Source: Stramenopiles sp. TOSAG23-2
Lineage: Eukaryota > Sar
Length of the DNA stretch: 20,097 bases
Reading direction: 5' to 3'
Assembly (NCBI GenBank): GCA_900128395.1
Contig: LT649563.1
Span: forward strand, 1 to 20,097
The notes beneath the pieces were generated by a model that saw only the letters and a list, made by a program, of their open reading frames with translations, was not told the DNA's origin and made no database searches. Both the position numbers and the translations under genes were made by a program. Each line of letters begins with the position of its first letter. Position 1 is the first letter of the stretch. Below are positions 6,799 through 16,173 of this stretch, piece after piece.

Positions 6799-8373
6799 AT
6801 GTCTTGGTTGTCAACAAAAACAGCGTCGTATGTAGGCGTCAGTGAAGATCCGAAACCATCTGATATACAAAAAAAAGTCTTTCACTTAAAATTTGACTAT
6901 AGAGTATATAATCAAAATAAACCAGTATTGTCCCCAATTGTAAAGAAATATAAACATGAAGCCGATCCAAAATTAATGAAAAAAAGAAGGCGGAAGCTAC
7001 GGATAAGAAATAAAAAAAGGAAAAGATTGCAACAGCAGCACGCATTTCAAAAAGCGAAGCAAAATTTATTATCAATTTTATATGCTGAAAAAGACATGAA
7101 ACATGAACATTTACGTGAGGTTATGGAATTATCTTGGAATTCACATAAACATATCATATTAAAAGGTGAAACACATGGATCTCCAATCCATCATCGTTTG
7201 CAAGAGATTCATGAGAAGGAAATGGTATTACTAGCAGCTGCTAAAAAAGGCACTCAAAAAAAGATGCGAGCGAAAGAAATTGGTTTAAATGAAGGCAAGG
7301 AGCACCATGAATTAGTAGATGAAGATATATATAAATTAGCGTTAGAGTTTGCTGAGAAAAAAGAAAATAAAGAAAAAGTAGATAAAGTAAAATTGGATTT
7401 CCAAAAACAAAAATTGGAAGCTGGCCTTTCTAAATATGTCGAAGAGAAACGTATTGAAACAAGAGATGGACGAAAATTAAAGGCAGAAGAATCTGCAAAA
7501 AACGTAAGTGAAAAATTGCACGCAAATATTGAGCGCCCAGCTTCAAGAGAATCTAGACCACAATCAAGGGAAGGTAGTAGTAGTGAAAGTAGACCAACTT
7601 CAAGAGGCGAAAAACAAAAAGAAGGACAAAGAGAAAAAATGGATATCGTTTTGGAAAAAAACGACGATAACAAGAAAGATGTAAAACAAAAACCCGAAAG
7701 CGAATCAAATGTAAAGGATAGTAAATTGAAAGATGTAGAAAAATCTAGTGAAACACATTCAAACTTAATTCCAATTAAAGATGCATCCCGAAGACCAAAA
7801 ATAATAATAACTGCTAACGATTTAATATTACATGGTCATGACATCGATGGTTATGAAACAGAGAATTTAGATGATGCTGGCAAAGAATTATATTACCAAG
7901 CACTAGGAATATCCCCAGAAGGAAAAGCATATCGTAAGAATAAATTCAAAGCATCTATTAAATATCAAGCAAATATAACCAAAAAAATGATCGAAGGAAA
8001 AAAACGTGTATGGGCACTACGAGAAAAACATAGACCAGTACACCGTAAATATTTAGAATTACCGGAAGGATATGAAATGAAAGATGGTCAATTTTACACA
8101 TTACGGTCTTATTCCCATTGTAATGGATTTATCAATCCACATTTGAAATATGTTGGCGTAAGACCCCATCGTTGTTGTCCAACGCGTGGGGAGCCAAGGC
8201 ATTTATTTGATCGTAGTTTCATGTTATTGGAAAAAGTCGAGAAACACGTAGAATCGAATAAGTATGTTGGAAGATGGACGGCACCAGTCTATCATTGGCT
8301 ACGTGATTTTGTAACAAGACAAGATGCGTTAGATTTTTCTAAGCAATATGGGATAAAGGATATTAGATTCTGA
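6799..8373 (+). CDS. Conserved-looking basic protein of unknown function (524 aa)
   Basis: The ATG at 6799 is fixed by an in-frame TAA six bases upstream and has A at -3; the stop is TGA. I do not recognise a family. Residues about 53-80 are extremely Lys/Arg-rich (runs K-K-R-R-R-K and K-K-R-K-R), resembling a nuclear-localisation or RNA-binding segment. Residues about 180-330 are charged and low in complexity, with R-P-x-S-R-E/G-type repeats, probably disordered or coiled coil. From about 335 to 524 the sequence becomes compact, with aromatic residues, and looks globular: H-C-N-G-F-I-N-P-H-L, a C459-C460 pair in R-P-H-R-C-C-P-T-R-G, and a terminal segment rich in W, Y, H and F ending D-I-R-F. 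No signal peptide or membrane segment is visible. Being real is well supported by length and composition; function is not. Confidence 0.85.
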   Translation: MSWLSTKTASYVGVSEDPKPSDIQKKVFHLKFDYRVYNQNKPVLSPIVKKYKHEADPKLMKKRRRKLRIRNKKRKRLQQQHAFQKAKQNLLSILYAEKDMKHEHLREVMELSWNSHKHIILKGETHGSPIHHRLQEIHEKEMVLLAAAKKGTQKKMRAKEIGLNEGKEHHELVDEDIYKLALEFAEKKENKEKVDKVKLDFQKQKLEAGLSKYVEEKRIETRDGRKLKAEESAKNVSEKLHANIERPASRESRPQSREGSSSESRPTSRGEKQKEGQREKMDIVLEKNDDNKKDVKQKPESESNVKDSKLKDVEKSSETHSNLIPIKDASRRPKIIITANDLILHGHDIDGYETENLDDAGKELYYQALGISPEGKAYRKNKFKASIKYQANITKKMIEGKKRVWALREKHRPVHRKYLELPEGYEMKDGQFYTLRSYSHCNGFINPHLKYVGVRPHRCCPTRGEPRHLFDRSFMLLEKVEKHVESNKYVGRWTAPVYHWLRDFVTRQDALDFSKQYGIKDIRF

Positions 8374-8797
8374 TTGAAAAATAAAAAATATGGTATCAAT
8401 ATATATATATGATGGTTACATAGCTCCTCTCCATATCTTACTTTGTAAGTGTAAATCAATCTTATAAAAAAATATAAAAATATTACAGGCGTATTAATTT
8501 TTTGTAAAAATTTAATTTACGCATCATAATAAAGTTTAAAATACGTGAAGTAATAAATATATTTTATTTTTTTAAATTATTTATACTTCATTGATTTAAT
8601 TCCTACTGATATCTTACTCTAGAATACCTGTGTATACAATAACTGAGGCAATAATATCTATGATACTCGTATCTCACACTATATCATATTTATAGGGTAT
8701 TGATATTCTCTAGAATGCACCATTATATTATATATATTAATATTTACTTCTTATACATCATTACAAACCACATAATCCCATATATATATATATACTT
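8374..8797. other. Convergent 3' spacer between the 524-residue protein and the AIG1-like gene
   Basis: Both flanking genes end here, so the region should hold two 3' UTRs. AATAAA occurs soon after the TGA (8378-8400 region), and AATAAAG follows near 8528, but direction and use cannot be fixed. The notable content is a copy of a dispersed repeat at 8598-8716. Confidence 0.5.
8598..8716. repeat. Dispersed repeat, copy A (pair with 16026-16141)
   Basis: Shares with the second copy, in the same order and on the same strand: aattcctact, caataactgagRcaataa, tatctcacacta and atagggtRttgatattct (R = A or G). Intervening parts differ by small indels. It lies 82 bp from the stop of the leftward gene. 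Confidence 0.75.
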
Positions 8798-9649
8798 TTA
8801 TTGATTAAGCCAACCAATAAAATAGGATGATAATGCAGAAAATAAAATGAAAATCAAGATAATAACGAGGAAAAAAATCAAACGTCCAATTTTCCCCATA
8901 TCATTTAAAAATGGATAAGGCCATAATCCACACCATGTATGAAAACTATACATTATTGCCATGTAAAAGATACCAAAAAATCCACTCCATATCATCTGAT
9001 AACTCAACGGTTGAATTAATTCTGCATTTGTATTTCTTAAATAAAAAATATCCAATGCTGCAAGTGGTACCCATACAATGTGGGTAAAACAAGCAACTTT
9101 TCGCACATTACCATAACCACGTTCAAGTAATCGTATAACAACAACATTTTGCCATTCATCATCGAACCAACAAAATTTAAAGAATAATATAGCAAGCATA
9201 ACAGCGGTAGAATGAACAAATGGCATTACACCATAACAAAATTTATGAACGAACCAACATGATCCAAAATATTCTGGAAAATGGATGGTAAATTCAGCAA
9301 TAAGTCCAAACACAAAGTGAAGCGTACATATTGTTTGGATCCATAATGTTAAAAAATGAAAATATCCTAGTACATTTGATTTTAAAAATGTATATCTTTC
9401 ATCCGTAATTTTTGCTGGTGGAAACCAATATATTTCCAAACCCAATCCATAAAGCGCTAATGCAGTTGCAAGGATATGCACATAAAAACGAGTGATATCT
9501 GGTTTAAAGTTTCCAACCGGTTCATTATCATAGCAATAGCTTGCAAAGATATATACCGTTGACAATACGGAAAATACATGACTTTCCGTAAGTCTCTTTG
9601 TTATCCACATAACTGCCTTTTCTTCTTCATTAAATGCAGTTGTTGACAT
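8798..9649 (-). CDS. FAR-17a/AIG1-like integral membrane hydrolase (283 aa)
   Basis: Multi-pass protein with about six hydrophobic segments (roughly 55-75, 96-118, 140-160, 188-204, 218-236 and 255-280) and no cleavable signal peptide. It aligns by eye with human AIG1/ADTRP: F-L-T101-L-W-I-Q matches the segment around catalytic Thr43, the F-D-D-E after helix three matches Y-D-R-E, H190-x-V-x-V-P matches catalytic His134 in H-T-T-V-L-P, and G-L-W-P-Y-P-F-L (241-248) matches G-M-W-V-Y-P-F-L. Thr-to-His spacing is 89 residues against 91 in AIG1. Known of the family: AIG1 and ADTRP are intramembrane threonine hydrolases of fatty acid esters of hydroxy fatty acids. Inferred: membrane lipid hydrolase, likely ER. 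At 283 residues it is longer than the human protein, mainly through an N-terminal extension of about 55 residues. Confidence 0.82.
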   Translation of the reverse strand: MSTTAFNEEEKAVMWITKRLTESHVFSVLSTVYIFASYCYDNEPVGNFKPDITRFYVHILATALALYGLGLEIYWFPPAKITDERYTFLKSNVLGYFHFLTLWIQTICTLHFVFGLIAEFTIHFPEYFGSCWFVHKFCYGVMPFVHSTAVMLAILFFKFCWFDDEWQNVVVIRLLERGYGNVRKVACFTHIVWVPLAALDIFYLRNTNAELIQPLSYQMIWSGFFGIFYMAIMYSFHTWCGLWPYPFLNDMGKIGRLIFFLVIILIFILFSALSSYFIGWLNQ

Positions 9650-10638
9650 AATGGTTATAATGGTATAATAATAATAATTTATCTATTTATATATCTATAT
9701 ATATATGAATGTATAATTATTGCGTCTAATCTATGTATTGTTTAAATAACTTTGAGCACCGCTACAAAATTAATTTAACTTGTATATATTTCACATCTTC
9801 TCGACACACCTACTAGGTATCCCACACATTAACATATTAATATTTTAAGTTGCTTTAAGCTAAATTTAAATTAGAGAAAATGTTTGTGCACAACGTGCCA
9901 ACATATCGGATATAAAAATTAAAGGTAAAATCAAAAATATAAAAATGTACTTAGCTGGTATTCTAATATTTCACTTTCAAGTATATAATAAATTATTGAT
10001 AAAACTAGATGTACTATATTTACATATTAAAAGGTAAAATATCAATGTAAAATTAAGGTTGTTCATCGATTTATATGATTGTGTACCTATTTAGCGTACA
10101 AATAGAACTTAATATTATTTATATCCTAATCTGTGCCATCAACTTTTCTTATAGGATGTACATTTGATTCGTGCATTCCAGCATTCGTTGGCAAATTTAT
10201 CATCACTTTATTTTTAGATTTATAAGCTTTCTGGCTTTCTGGCTTTCCACAGCAGCGACGAAAAAATTAAAATGCCGCCGAGAAAAATGAGAAATAATAT
10301 TACGCCTCTCACATTATAGAGAGACGTTATAATTATTGCCCGACGACTCACTTTTTTGCCTTTCAATATAAAATATATATATTTAATAATAAAAATGAGA
10401 CAACGGGACAGACAGGACAAAACATATACATAGCAACAATCACAAAATACCAAGTTTAAAGGATTGAATATAGGCTGATATATATATATATATATATATA
10501 ATTAGACGTATAATATCAAGAAATACTATATATTTATATAGAGACGGTGATAGAAGAAAATATTTCCTGTGTGTGTGTGTGTTTATATATATATATTGAT
10601 AGATATTAATTGTGTAAAGTAACAAACGTATTAACAAC
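9650..10638. promoter_or_regulatory. Divergent spacer between the AIG1-like gene and the TPR gene
   Basis: A 989-bp region that should hold the promoters of both genes. It is AT-rich; (TA)n at about 10479-10502 and (TG)n at about 10569-10582 lie in the probable leader of the TPR gene. On the plus strand ATG 10271 opens a 15-codon ORF that could be an upstream ORF if transcription starts before it. The stretch 10126-10453 carries possible coding signal on the minus strand, listed separately. Confidence 0.5.
10126..10453 (-). pseudogene. Possible small single-pass membrane protein, frameshifted or spliced
   Basis: One minus-strand frame (10453 to TAA at 10220) contains a strongly hydrophobic segment, V-I-L-F-L-I-F-L-G-G-I-L-I-F, followed by basic L-L-W-K-A-R-K-P: a typical transmembrane segment and stop-transfer end. 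It opens with TTG, not ATG. The neighbouring frame continues without a stop to TAG at 10126-10128 and also looks coding (hydrophilic, containing I-N-L-P-T-N-A-G-M). The switch falls on an 8-bp tandem repeat (10225-10248, about three units of ggctttct); gain or loss of one unit would shift the frame. Alternatives are an exon of a spliced gene, an assembly indel, or chance. Confidence 0.25.
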
Positions 10639-11840
10639 ATGGAAACAACTGAATTTGCAAATAAAAAAGATGAAGAAATTATTAATAATATTATGAAAGA
10701 TGATGAAGACAAGAATAACAATAACATAAACGATAGAATTCCAGAGGAAACTGATTTTTCAATGAAAATGACCACACATGAAGGTGGAAGCAATTCAATT
10801 TTAAAAGGTGAAACGAGTAAAGACTATCAAGAACGGAAAAATGAAAATAAACAAGCAAAAAATATGGTTGGAAATGAAGAAGAAGAAGAAGAAGAAGAAG
10901 AGGAAAATTCATATAGCGATCAAAAAATAAGCGATGAAGGTAAATCTGATAAAGAGGATGAAATGGAAGTAAATAGTAATAATAATAACAACAATAATAC
11001 CATAATAGATTTAGACGATGATTTAGATAAATTTGCACGTGTAGACGTTGCTGAAGATGATGATGATGACGATGATGGTGAAGATATCGTTGAAATGTTG
11101 ATAGAACAACATGGAATACAATCATCGAATCGTCCCATGCGTCCAACAAGTGCGCAACGAAATCGTACAGCAAATGTTAGAATCATGAGTGCTCCTAGAC
11201 ATCGTGCACAAACACCACCGGTACGCACAATATTAGAAGATGAAGTGGTTGATGATTCTATGAGTCGTCCCATGACAGCTCCTGGAAAAGTACCGATTAA
11301 TTTCAAATTTAATGATGCAAATGAAGATTTTGAAGTAGAAAGTCAACGAAGTGAATTTGAAGACGATTACCCTGACTCATCTACAAATAAAACAGAATTT
11401 AAAGAAGAGCGTGATGATGATGAAATTGACGAAGAAAATAAAAATAGAAGAATACGGACATCATTGACTGATTCGATGAATTGGCAACAAATGCAAGATT
11501 CTACAGGAAAACCATTTTTATATAATCCAGAAACTGGTATGAGGCGCCGTTTATTCGAGGAGGATAAGCCAACGATACATGTGGATGCTGATATGCTTCA
11601 AGAGGAACAAGAAATGCAACTTATGGATAATAGAGTTAGAACCCCATATACAGAATATTCTGATTTTGATAATGATAATCGAATGATGACTCCATATACA
11701 AATGATCAATATTCAGATGGAGAAGATGAAGAAGAAGAGGAGGATGGTAAGCGTCCACCATATAGATCTGATTTTTCATCGAATGAATCGGTGGAAGGAG
11801 ATCGTCGTCGTCATGATAATAATAATAACAATAATAATTT
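10639..11840 (+). repeat. Coding triplet repeats (poly-Glu, poly-Asp, poly-Asn)
   Basis: Short in-frame microsatellites inside the TPR gene: gaa/gag runs at about 10876-10907 and 11723-11745, gat/gac near 11055-11080, aat/aac near 10975-11000 and 11815-11838. They encode acidic and Asn homopolymers. Such runs explain the large antisense frames here. Confidence 0.8.
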
Positions 11841-14800
11841 TCTTGCCCCATCTCCATTATTGCGAAGGGTAGATGATGGCGGCCAATTATATAGCAGAAG
11901 ATCGCCGAAAAAAGGTACATTAGCTAGAAATAGTAGTAAAAACCGTAGGGTTGAAGGATTTGATCAGATGGTAGGTAGTGGTTCCCGTGGCAATATGAAA
12001 AAAGATAATTTTTATGGTAAAGATGCAAACAAGTTCTACGCCCAAGGCCGTGGAAAATTAGAAGGGATAAACAATAATAATAATAGCGAGTCATTTCAAG
12101 CAGATAATCCAATGGTACATTCTGCTTCATTAAGGAAACGAAATAATAGACGAAATAATAATCGTGGATCACCATCATCGCGTTCGAGGCATAATTCAAA
12201 TGGTACAGCATTATATCTTCAACCAATACGTGTAGTAGTACATCGTGCAAATTCGCAAGGTGAAATTACTGATAAGAATCGCGGAACTGGTGGTCAAATG
12301 ATTGATGTGCCTATTAATAGATATAGAAAAGGAAAAATTAGCGAAGCTGCACGGAAAGAAGCATTTGAAGAATTCATATTTGATATTGCCATTCGTTTAC
12401 AAATGGCATCAAGGCAGGATCCATTAAAAATCCCAACTTCTCCAAGCCGAAGGCGTAGGGCGGATCGTATACGTTTAGATATTCAACGTTTAGAGGCAGA
12501 GGAACGACGTGGACAGTTTGTTGATACGTTGTATGTGGAGCAGCTAAGGAAAAAGTTACGATTAATGGAGGAAGCTGAACAAACTTTAAATTCAGGAGGA
12601 ATATTGAAGAAATTAGCAGATCAAGGTGGAGATGATAAAACTGTAAATCGACGAAAAGAGATGGAAAAGAAAAATAAAGATGATGATATGATGGATCCAT
12701 ATACACCAAGAGGCGATCCTGGTAGATTTACATTATGGCATGCAACATATCGTGCTCAAATATTAGATTTTGATTCTCTTAGAAATGGTGATGTATTGCT
12801 TTTGAAAGATAGAAATGATAAATCAAAAAATGACAGCTATTTAAATTCAAATAATATTGGTAAATTGAATGGCCCAAGTAGTAGTGTAGGAAGTTTAGGG
12901 AGAATAGAAGGTGGAGACACATCAAAAGCCATTTTAAGAGCTCGACAAAGTATGACATCAGATGGTGGTGGATCTGAACTAGGTGCTGATAGTAATGATA
13001 ATAGTAAAAGTTTAGCCCAAAGCTCAAAAGGCTCTCCATCACAAGGCACGATAAACTACAATGAAGATAAATTGCGCTTAAGGCGTTTAGGATTGAGTCA
13101 ACTTTTAACAGCAATTCGATCAAAGCGGTCGTTATTTGGCGTGCCTTTGATAGGTGCAAAAGCTGCATTTAAAGCAATGGATCGGCGTGGAGATGGTAGA
13201 ATTTCAATTAAAGATTTTGTCTCTGCATTACTTCGTCTAGATATTAAATTACCAAAACAATCCGTAGATGAATTAGCACGATTTGTTGGAGATGGGGAAG
13301 AAGTTCGCTATCCAGAATTTTTAACAGCACTTCGTGTTGCTGCTGGGGATGAGCTTGCATTTGCAGAAGAAGCCCCAAGTGAATATGGGGATGAAGATGA
13401 AGAAGGCGAGGAAAATAGTGCCGCTCGATTAAATAATATACCATCTAATAAACGCTTATTAAAACGGCATAGACGTAAGCGTAAAAATTACAAACCAAAT
13501 GCAGTAGATCGACGTCCAGATGAAGCATTGATATGGGATATAGAAGCATCGCCAGACGATCCGATGCCTATGTATATATTTTCCGAACGTTTAATTGCTA
13601 GAAAACAATATGAACGGGCAAATGATTATCTTGAAAGATCCTATGCTACGGCTCAACGTGCTGCACATCGTGCAGAACGCACGTTAAATTTAAAATGGAC
13701 TAAAAAACATATGGTTCAACTAGACATTATGTTACGTTTGGCAACTTTGAATGCATCTATGGAGCAATTCGATGCTGCAGAACAGATTTTACAAGAAGCT
13801 GTTGTATTTGCTATTGGCCATTATCGTGCAAAACCATTATCAAGTTATGCAAAATTAATGGAACGTTTACGCTTATTTGATAAAGCAGAGGAGGCATATT
13901 TAAGAGCATTAGCTTTAGATCCACAGGCTACGCCCGCATTGCTAGGCTATGCAAACTTATTAGTTGATATACGTTCTGATCATGGCACTGCTGAATCCTA
14001 TTACAAACGTGCGATACGATGTGCAAGATTAGATGTACATGATGCAGATGAACCTTTGGCACTTGCAAGAAGGCGAGTTACCGAAGTTTATCGAAGTTAT
14101 TCAATATTTTTAAGCACATTACGTGGCGACTATCATAAAGCATTAGATCTACTGGAGCAAGCATTGAAAGTGCAACCAGAAAAAAATGCACCAATACTCG
14201 TTGAGCTTGGTCGTGTGCACATAGCATTAGGTGATATGACTACAGAACATATTATACAATATTTTGAATCAGCATTGAAAATTGAACCAGGCTTCCCAGA
14301 TGCTATGTTAGAATTGGCTATGCTTTTGTCCTCGAGGAGTAAGGATCCAAGAGATCAAAGGCGTGCACTGGAACTTTTCGAAGCTGTATTAATGAAGGAT
14401 CCAAAAAATGGTGCAACTTTGCTAGCAATGGCACGGCATATGGACTTCGGAAATGCCGGCCCTCCAAATCAAATTGAAGAATTATATAATCGAGCAATCG
14501 CAGCAATTGATGGAGAGGCAAGGTTAAGTCGAGGTAAACCTGCGATTGCACCGTGGGAAGCTCGTTTATCGTTGGCAAGCTTTTTGGATTTTAAAAAGAG
14601 AGAGCCAAATCGAGCCTCTAAAATGTACGAAGAAGCAGTTAGATTAGCACCATACGAGCCTGAATGTTTATATGCATTGGCAATGTATCGCAAGAATCAT
14701 ATAAAGGATATTGATAGCGCAGAAGCGTTGTTACATAAAGGATTAGATTCAGATCCTATGCATACGAAATCATTAGTAGCACTTGGTGAATTATTATGGG

Positions 14801-15834
14801 GAGATAGGGGTGAAAACGAAGCTGCAGGATTAATGTTCAAACGTGCGGTAAACCTAGCTGGCCCAAATGATGCCGGGGCATTAAGATCCTATGCTTTATT
14901 CCAAGCTGCACGAAATAAAAATAAAAATGCTGCATCTCTATTTCGTAAAGCAGTCAAAGTTGATCCGTTCCATGGCCCAACACGAACTGCATATGCACTT
15001 GTATTAATGTATAAATTAAAAGATTACGAAGTTGCTGAACGACATTTATTAAAGGCAATTGAATTAGACCCTACTGAATCGGTTGAAGCATTACATCACC
15101 TTGGTCGATTATATGAAGAACAAGTTTTAGAGACATCTGGCGTTGTTGGTGATGGTGGATATGCTGGTAGAGAACGGTCATTGCGGTGTTATAGAAATGC
15201 CCTTGCAGCTGATCCTGATCATGTTCCTACTCTTATACGTATGGGATTATTATTGAAAGCTGTTGCATCTAAAGCACATCCATCTGATCGACAAGCTACG
15301 ATGGAACGAGCAAAAGAATGTTTATCTAGGGCAACCGCAGCAGCACCTGATAATTCCGATAGTAATTATGAATTTGGTGGATTTTTGCTTGAAATGAAAA
15401 ATTTAGGTGCCGCTCGTAGATATTTACAGCGTGCCATAGATATAGACCCATGCCATGTATTGGCATTGGATCAATTGGCACAATCATATATAGGGGAGCA
15501 TGATTTTATCAAAGCAGAAGAAATTTTCGTAAAGGCATTAGATGTCGATCCAGATGATGCACCATCAATGGGTGATTATGTACAATTATTAGAAAATATT
15601 CGTACTAGATGCTTTTCAGCGGAAGAAAGAGTATTACGAGATGACGATCCACAAGCTGCAAAGGCATTGGTGTTGTACCAACAATTAAGGCGATATTCCA
15701 CATTAAAAGCAATTTATGCAAGTCGCACAGAAGAATTAGGAGATTCTACGTGGTTGCGTCATAATAGAACATACCTGGCAGCATTTCGTAAACAATTTGA
15801 AAATAAAAATCATCATCCTGGCAGTCGAAAATGA
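10639..15834 (+). CDS. Large TPR protein with acidic N-terminus, WW-like motif and EF-hand (1731 aa)
   Basis: Starts at ATG 10639 (AAC before it) and stops at TGA. Residues 1-270 are acidic and low in complexity, with runs of Glu, Asp and Asn encoded by gaa, gat and aat triplets. W282 opens a WW-like motif (W-x6-G-K-P-F-L-Y-N-P-x-T-G) that lacks a clear second Trp. Residues 300-840 are mostly disordered, with Arg-rich and Asn-rich tracts. An EF-hand loop D848-R-R-G-D-G-R-I-S-I-K-D-F keeps Asp at positions 1, 5 and 12; a degenerate partner follows near 892. A basic patch lies near 938-953. From about 1025 to 1640 there are about 16 TPR-type repeats, many ending A-L-x-x-D-P. Known of the fold: TPR arrays form superhelical protein-binding scaffolds. 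Inferred: a calcium-responsive scaffold; location and partners cannot be read. Codon use is AT-rich throughout. Confidence 0.92.
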   Translation: METTEFANKKDEEIINNIMKDDEDKNNNNINDRIPEETDFSMKMTTHEGGSNSILKGETSKDYQERKNENKQAKNMVGNEEEEEEEEEENSYSDQKISDEGKSDKEDEMEVNSNNNNNNNTIIDLDDDLDKFARVDVAEDDDDDDDGEDIVEMLIEQHGIQSSNRPMRPTSAQRNRTANVRIMSAPRHRAQTPPVRTILEDEVVDDSMSRPMTAPGKVPINFKFNDANEDFEVESQRSEFEDDYPDSSTNKTEFKEERDDDEIDEENKNRRIRTSLTDSMNWQQMQDSTGKPFLYNPETGMRRRLFEEDKPTIHVDADMLQEEQEMQLMDNRVRTPYTEYSDFDNDNRMMTPYTNDQYSDGEDEEEEEDGKRPPYRSDFSSNESVEGDRRRHDNNNNNNNFLAPSPLLRRVDDGGQLYSRRSPKKGTLARNSSKNRRVEGFDQMVGSGSRGNMKKDNFYGKDANKFYAQGRGKLEGINNNNNSESFQADNPMVHSASLRKRNNRRNNNRGSPSSRSRHNSNGTALYLQPIRVVVHRANSQGEITDKNRGTGGQMIDVPINRYRKGKISEAARKEAFEEFIFDIAIRLQMASRQDPLKIPTSPSRRRRADRIRLDIQRLEAEERRGQFVDTLYVEQLRKKLRLMEEAEQTLNSGGILKKLADQGGDDKTVNRRKEMEKKNKDDDMMDPYTPRGDPGRFTLWHATYRAQILDFDSLRNGDVLLLKDRNDKSKNDSYLNSNNIGKLNGPSSSVGSLGRIEGGDTSKAILRARQSMTSDGGGSELGADSNDNSKSLAQSSKGSPSQGTINYNEDKLRLRRLGLSQLLTAIRSKRSLFGVPLIGAKAAFKAMDRRGDGRISIKDFVSALLRLDIKLPKQSVDELARFVGDGEEVRYPEFLTALRVAAGDELAFAEEAPSEYGDEDEEGEENSAARLNNIPSNKRLLKRHRRKRKNYKPNAVDRRPDEALIWDIEASPDDPMPMYIFSERLIARKQYERANDYLERSYATAQRAAHRAERTLNLKWTKKHMVQLDIMLRLATLNASMEQFDAAEQILQEAVVFAIGHYRAKPLSSYAKLMERLRLFDKAEEAYLRALALDPQATPALLGYANLLVDIRSDHGTAESYYKRAIRCARLDVHDADEPLALARRRVTEVYRSYSIFLSTLRGDYHKALDLLEQALKVQPEKNAPILVELGRVHIALGDMTTEHIIQYFESALKIEPGFPDAMLELAMLLSSRSKDPRDQRRALELFEAVLMKDPKNGATLLAMARHMDFGNAGPPNQIEELYNRAIAAIDGEARLSRGKPAIAPWEARLSLASFLDFKKREPNRASKMYEEAVRLAPYEPECLYALAMYRKNHIKDIDSAEALLHKGLDSDPMHTKSLVALGELLWGDRGENEAAGLMFKRAVNLAGPNDAGALRSYALFQAARNKNKNAASLFRKAVKVDPFHGPTRTAYALVLMYKLKDYEVAERHLLKAIELDPTESVEALHHLGRLYEEQVLETSGVVGDGGYAGRERSLRCYRNALAADPDHVPTLIRMGLLLKAVASKAHPSDRQATMERAKECLSRATAAAPDNSDSNYEFGGFLLEMKNLGAARRYLQRAIDIDPCHVLALDQLAQSYIGEHDFIKAEEIFVKALDVDPDDAPSMGDYVQLLENIRTRCFSAEERVLRDDDPQAAKALVLYQQLRRYSTLKAIYASRTEELGDSTWLRHNRTYLAAFRKQFENKNHHPGSRK

Positions 15835-16173
15835 GAGGGCCCAGAGGGAGAGAAAAGTGCAAAGTGAAAAAATTGAAGGCTAAGGCTACCTTGGTACTCC
15901 CAGTAAATTTTAAAAAGAGCTTTTTTTAAACACACTCTAACACTACGAACGTATATATACGTATTATATTATATATAATTTAATTTACGTATAAAATTTA
16001 ATTTTTTAACTTACTCACGCATGATAATTCCTACTCTTCAAAAGAATACGAGCAATAACTGAGACAATAAAATATCTAATCTCAAATAAGAGAATTTTAA
16101 TATCTATCTCACACTAGATAGGGTGTTGATATTCTACGAATATATTATGCATATTAGAATATATATATATATC
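15835..16173. other. Convergent 3' spacer between the TPR gene and FolD
   Basis: Both genes end into this 339-bp region. Apart from the dispersed repeat at 16026-16141 it contains AT-rich sequence with (TA)n near 15953-15977 and 16160-16171. No gene is seen. Confidence 0.5.
16026..16141. repeat. Dispersed repeat, copy B (pair with 8598-8716)
   Basis: Same ordered blocks as copy A: aattcctact, caataactgagacaata, tatctcacacta, atagggtgttgatattct. It ends 33 bp from the stop codon of the leftward FolD gene, so both copies sit just beyond the 3' end of a minus-strand gene in a convergent spacer. Confidence 0.75.

Noticed and set aside
9722-10125. Additional gene in the divergent spacer
   Set aside because: No frame of useful length or coding-like composition on either strand.
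10691-11173. Minus-strand 160-codon frame rich in His, Leu and Tyr
   Set aside because: Antisense of gaa/gat/aat triplet runs in the TPR gene; the low-complexity origin explains it.
13244-14693. Several minus-strand frames inside the TPR region
   Set aside because: Shadows of a well-supported coding frame with TPR repeats.
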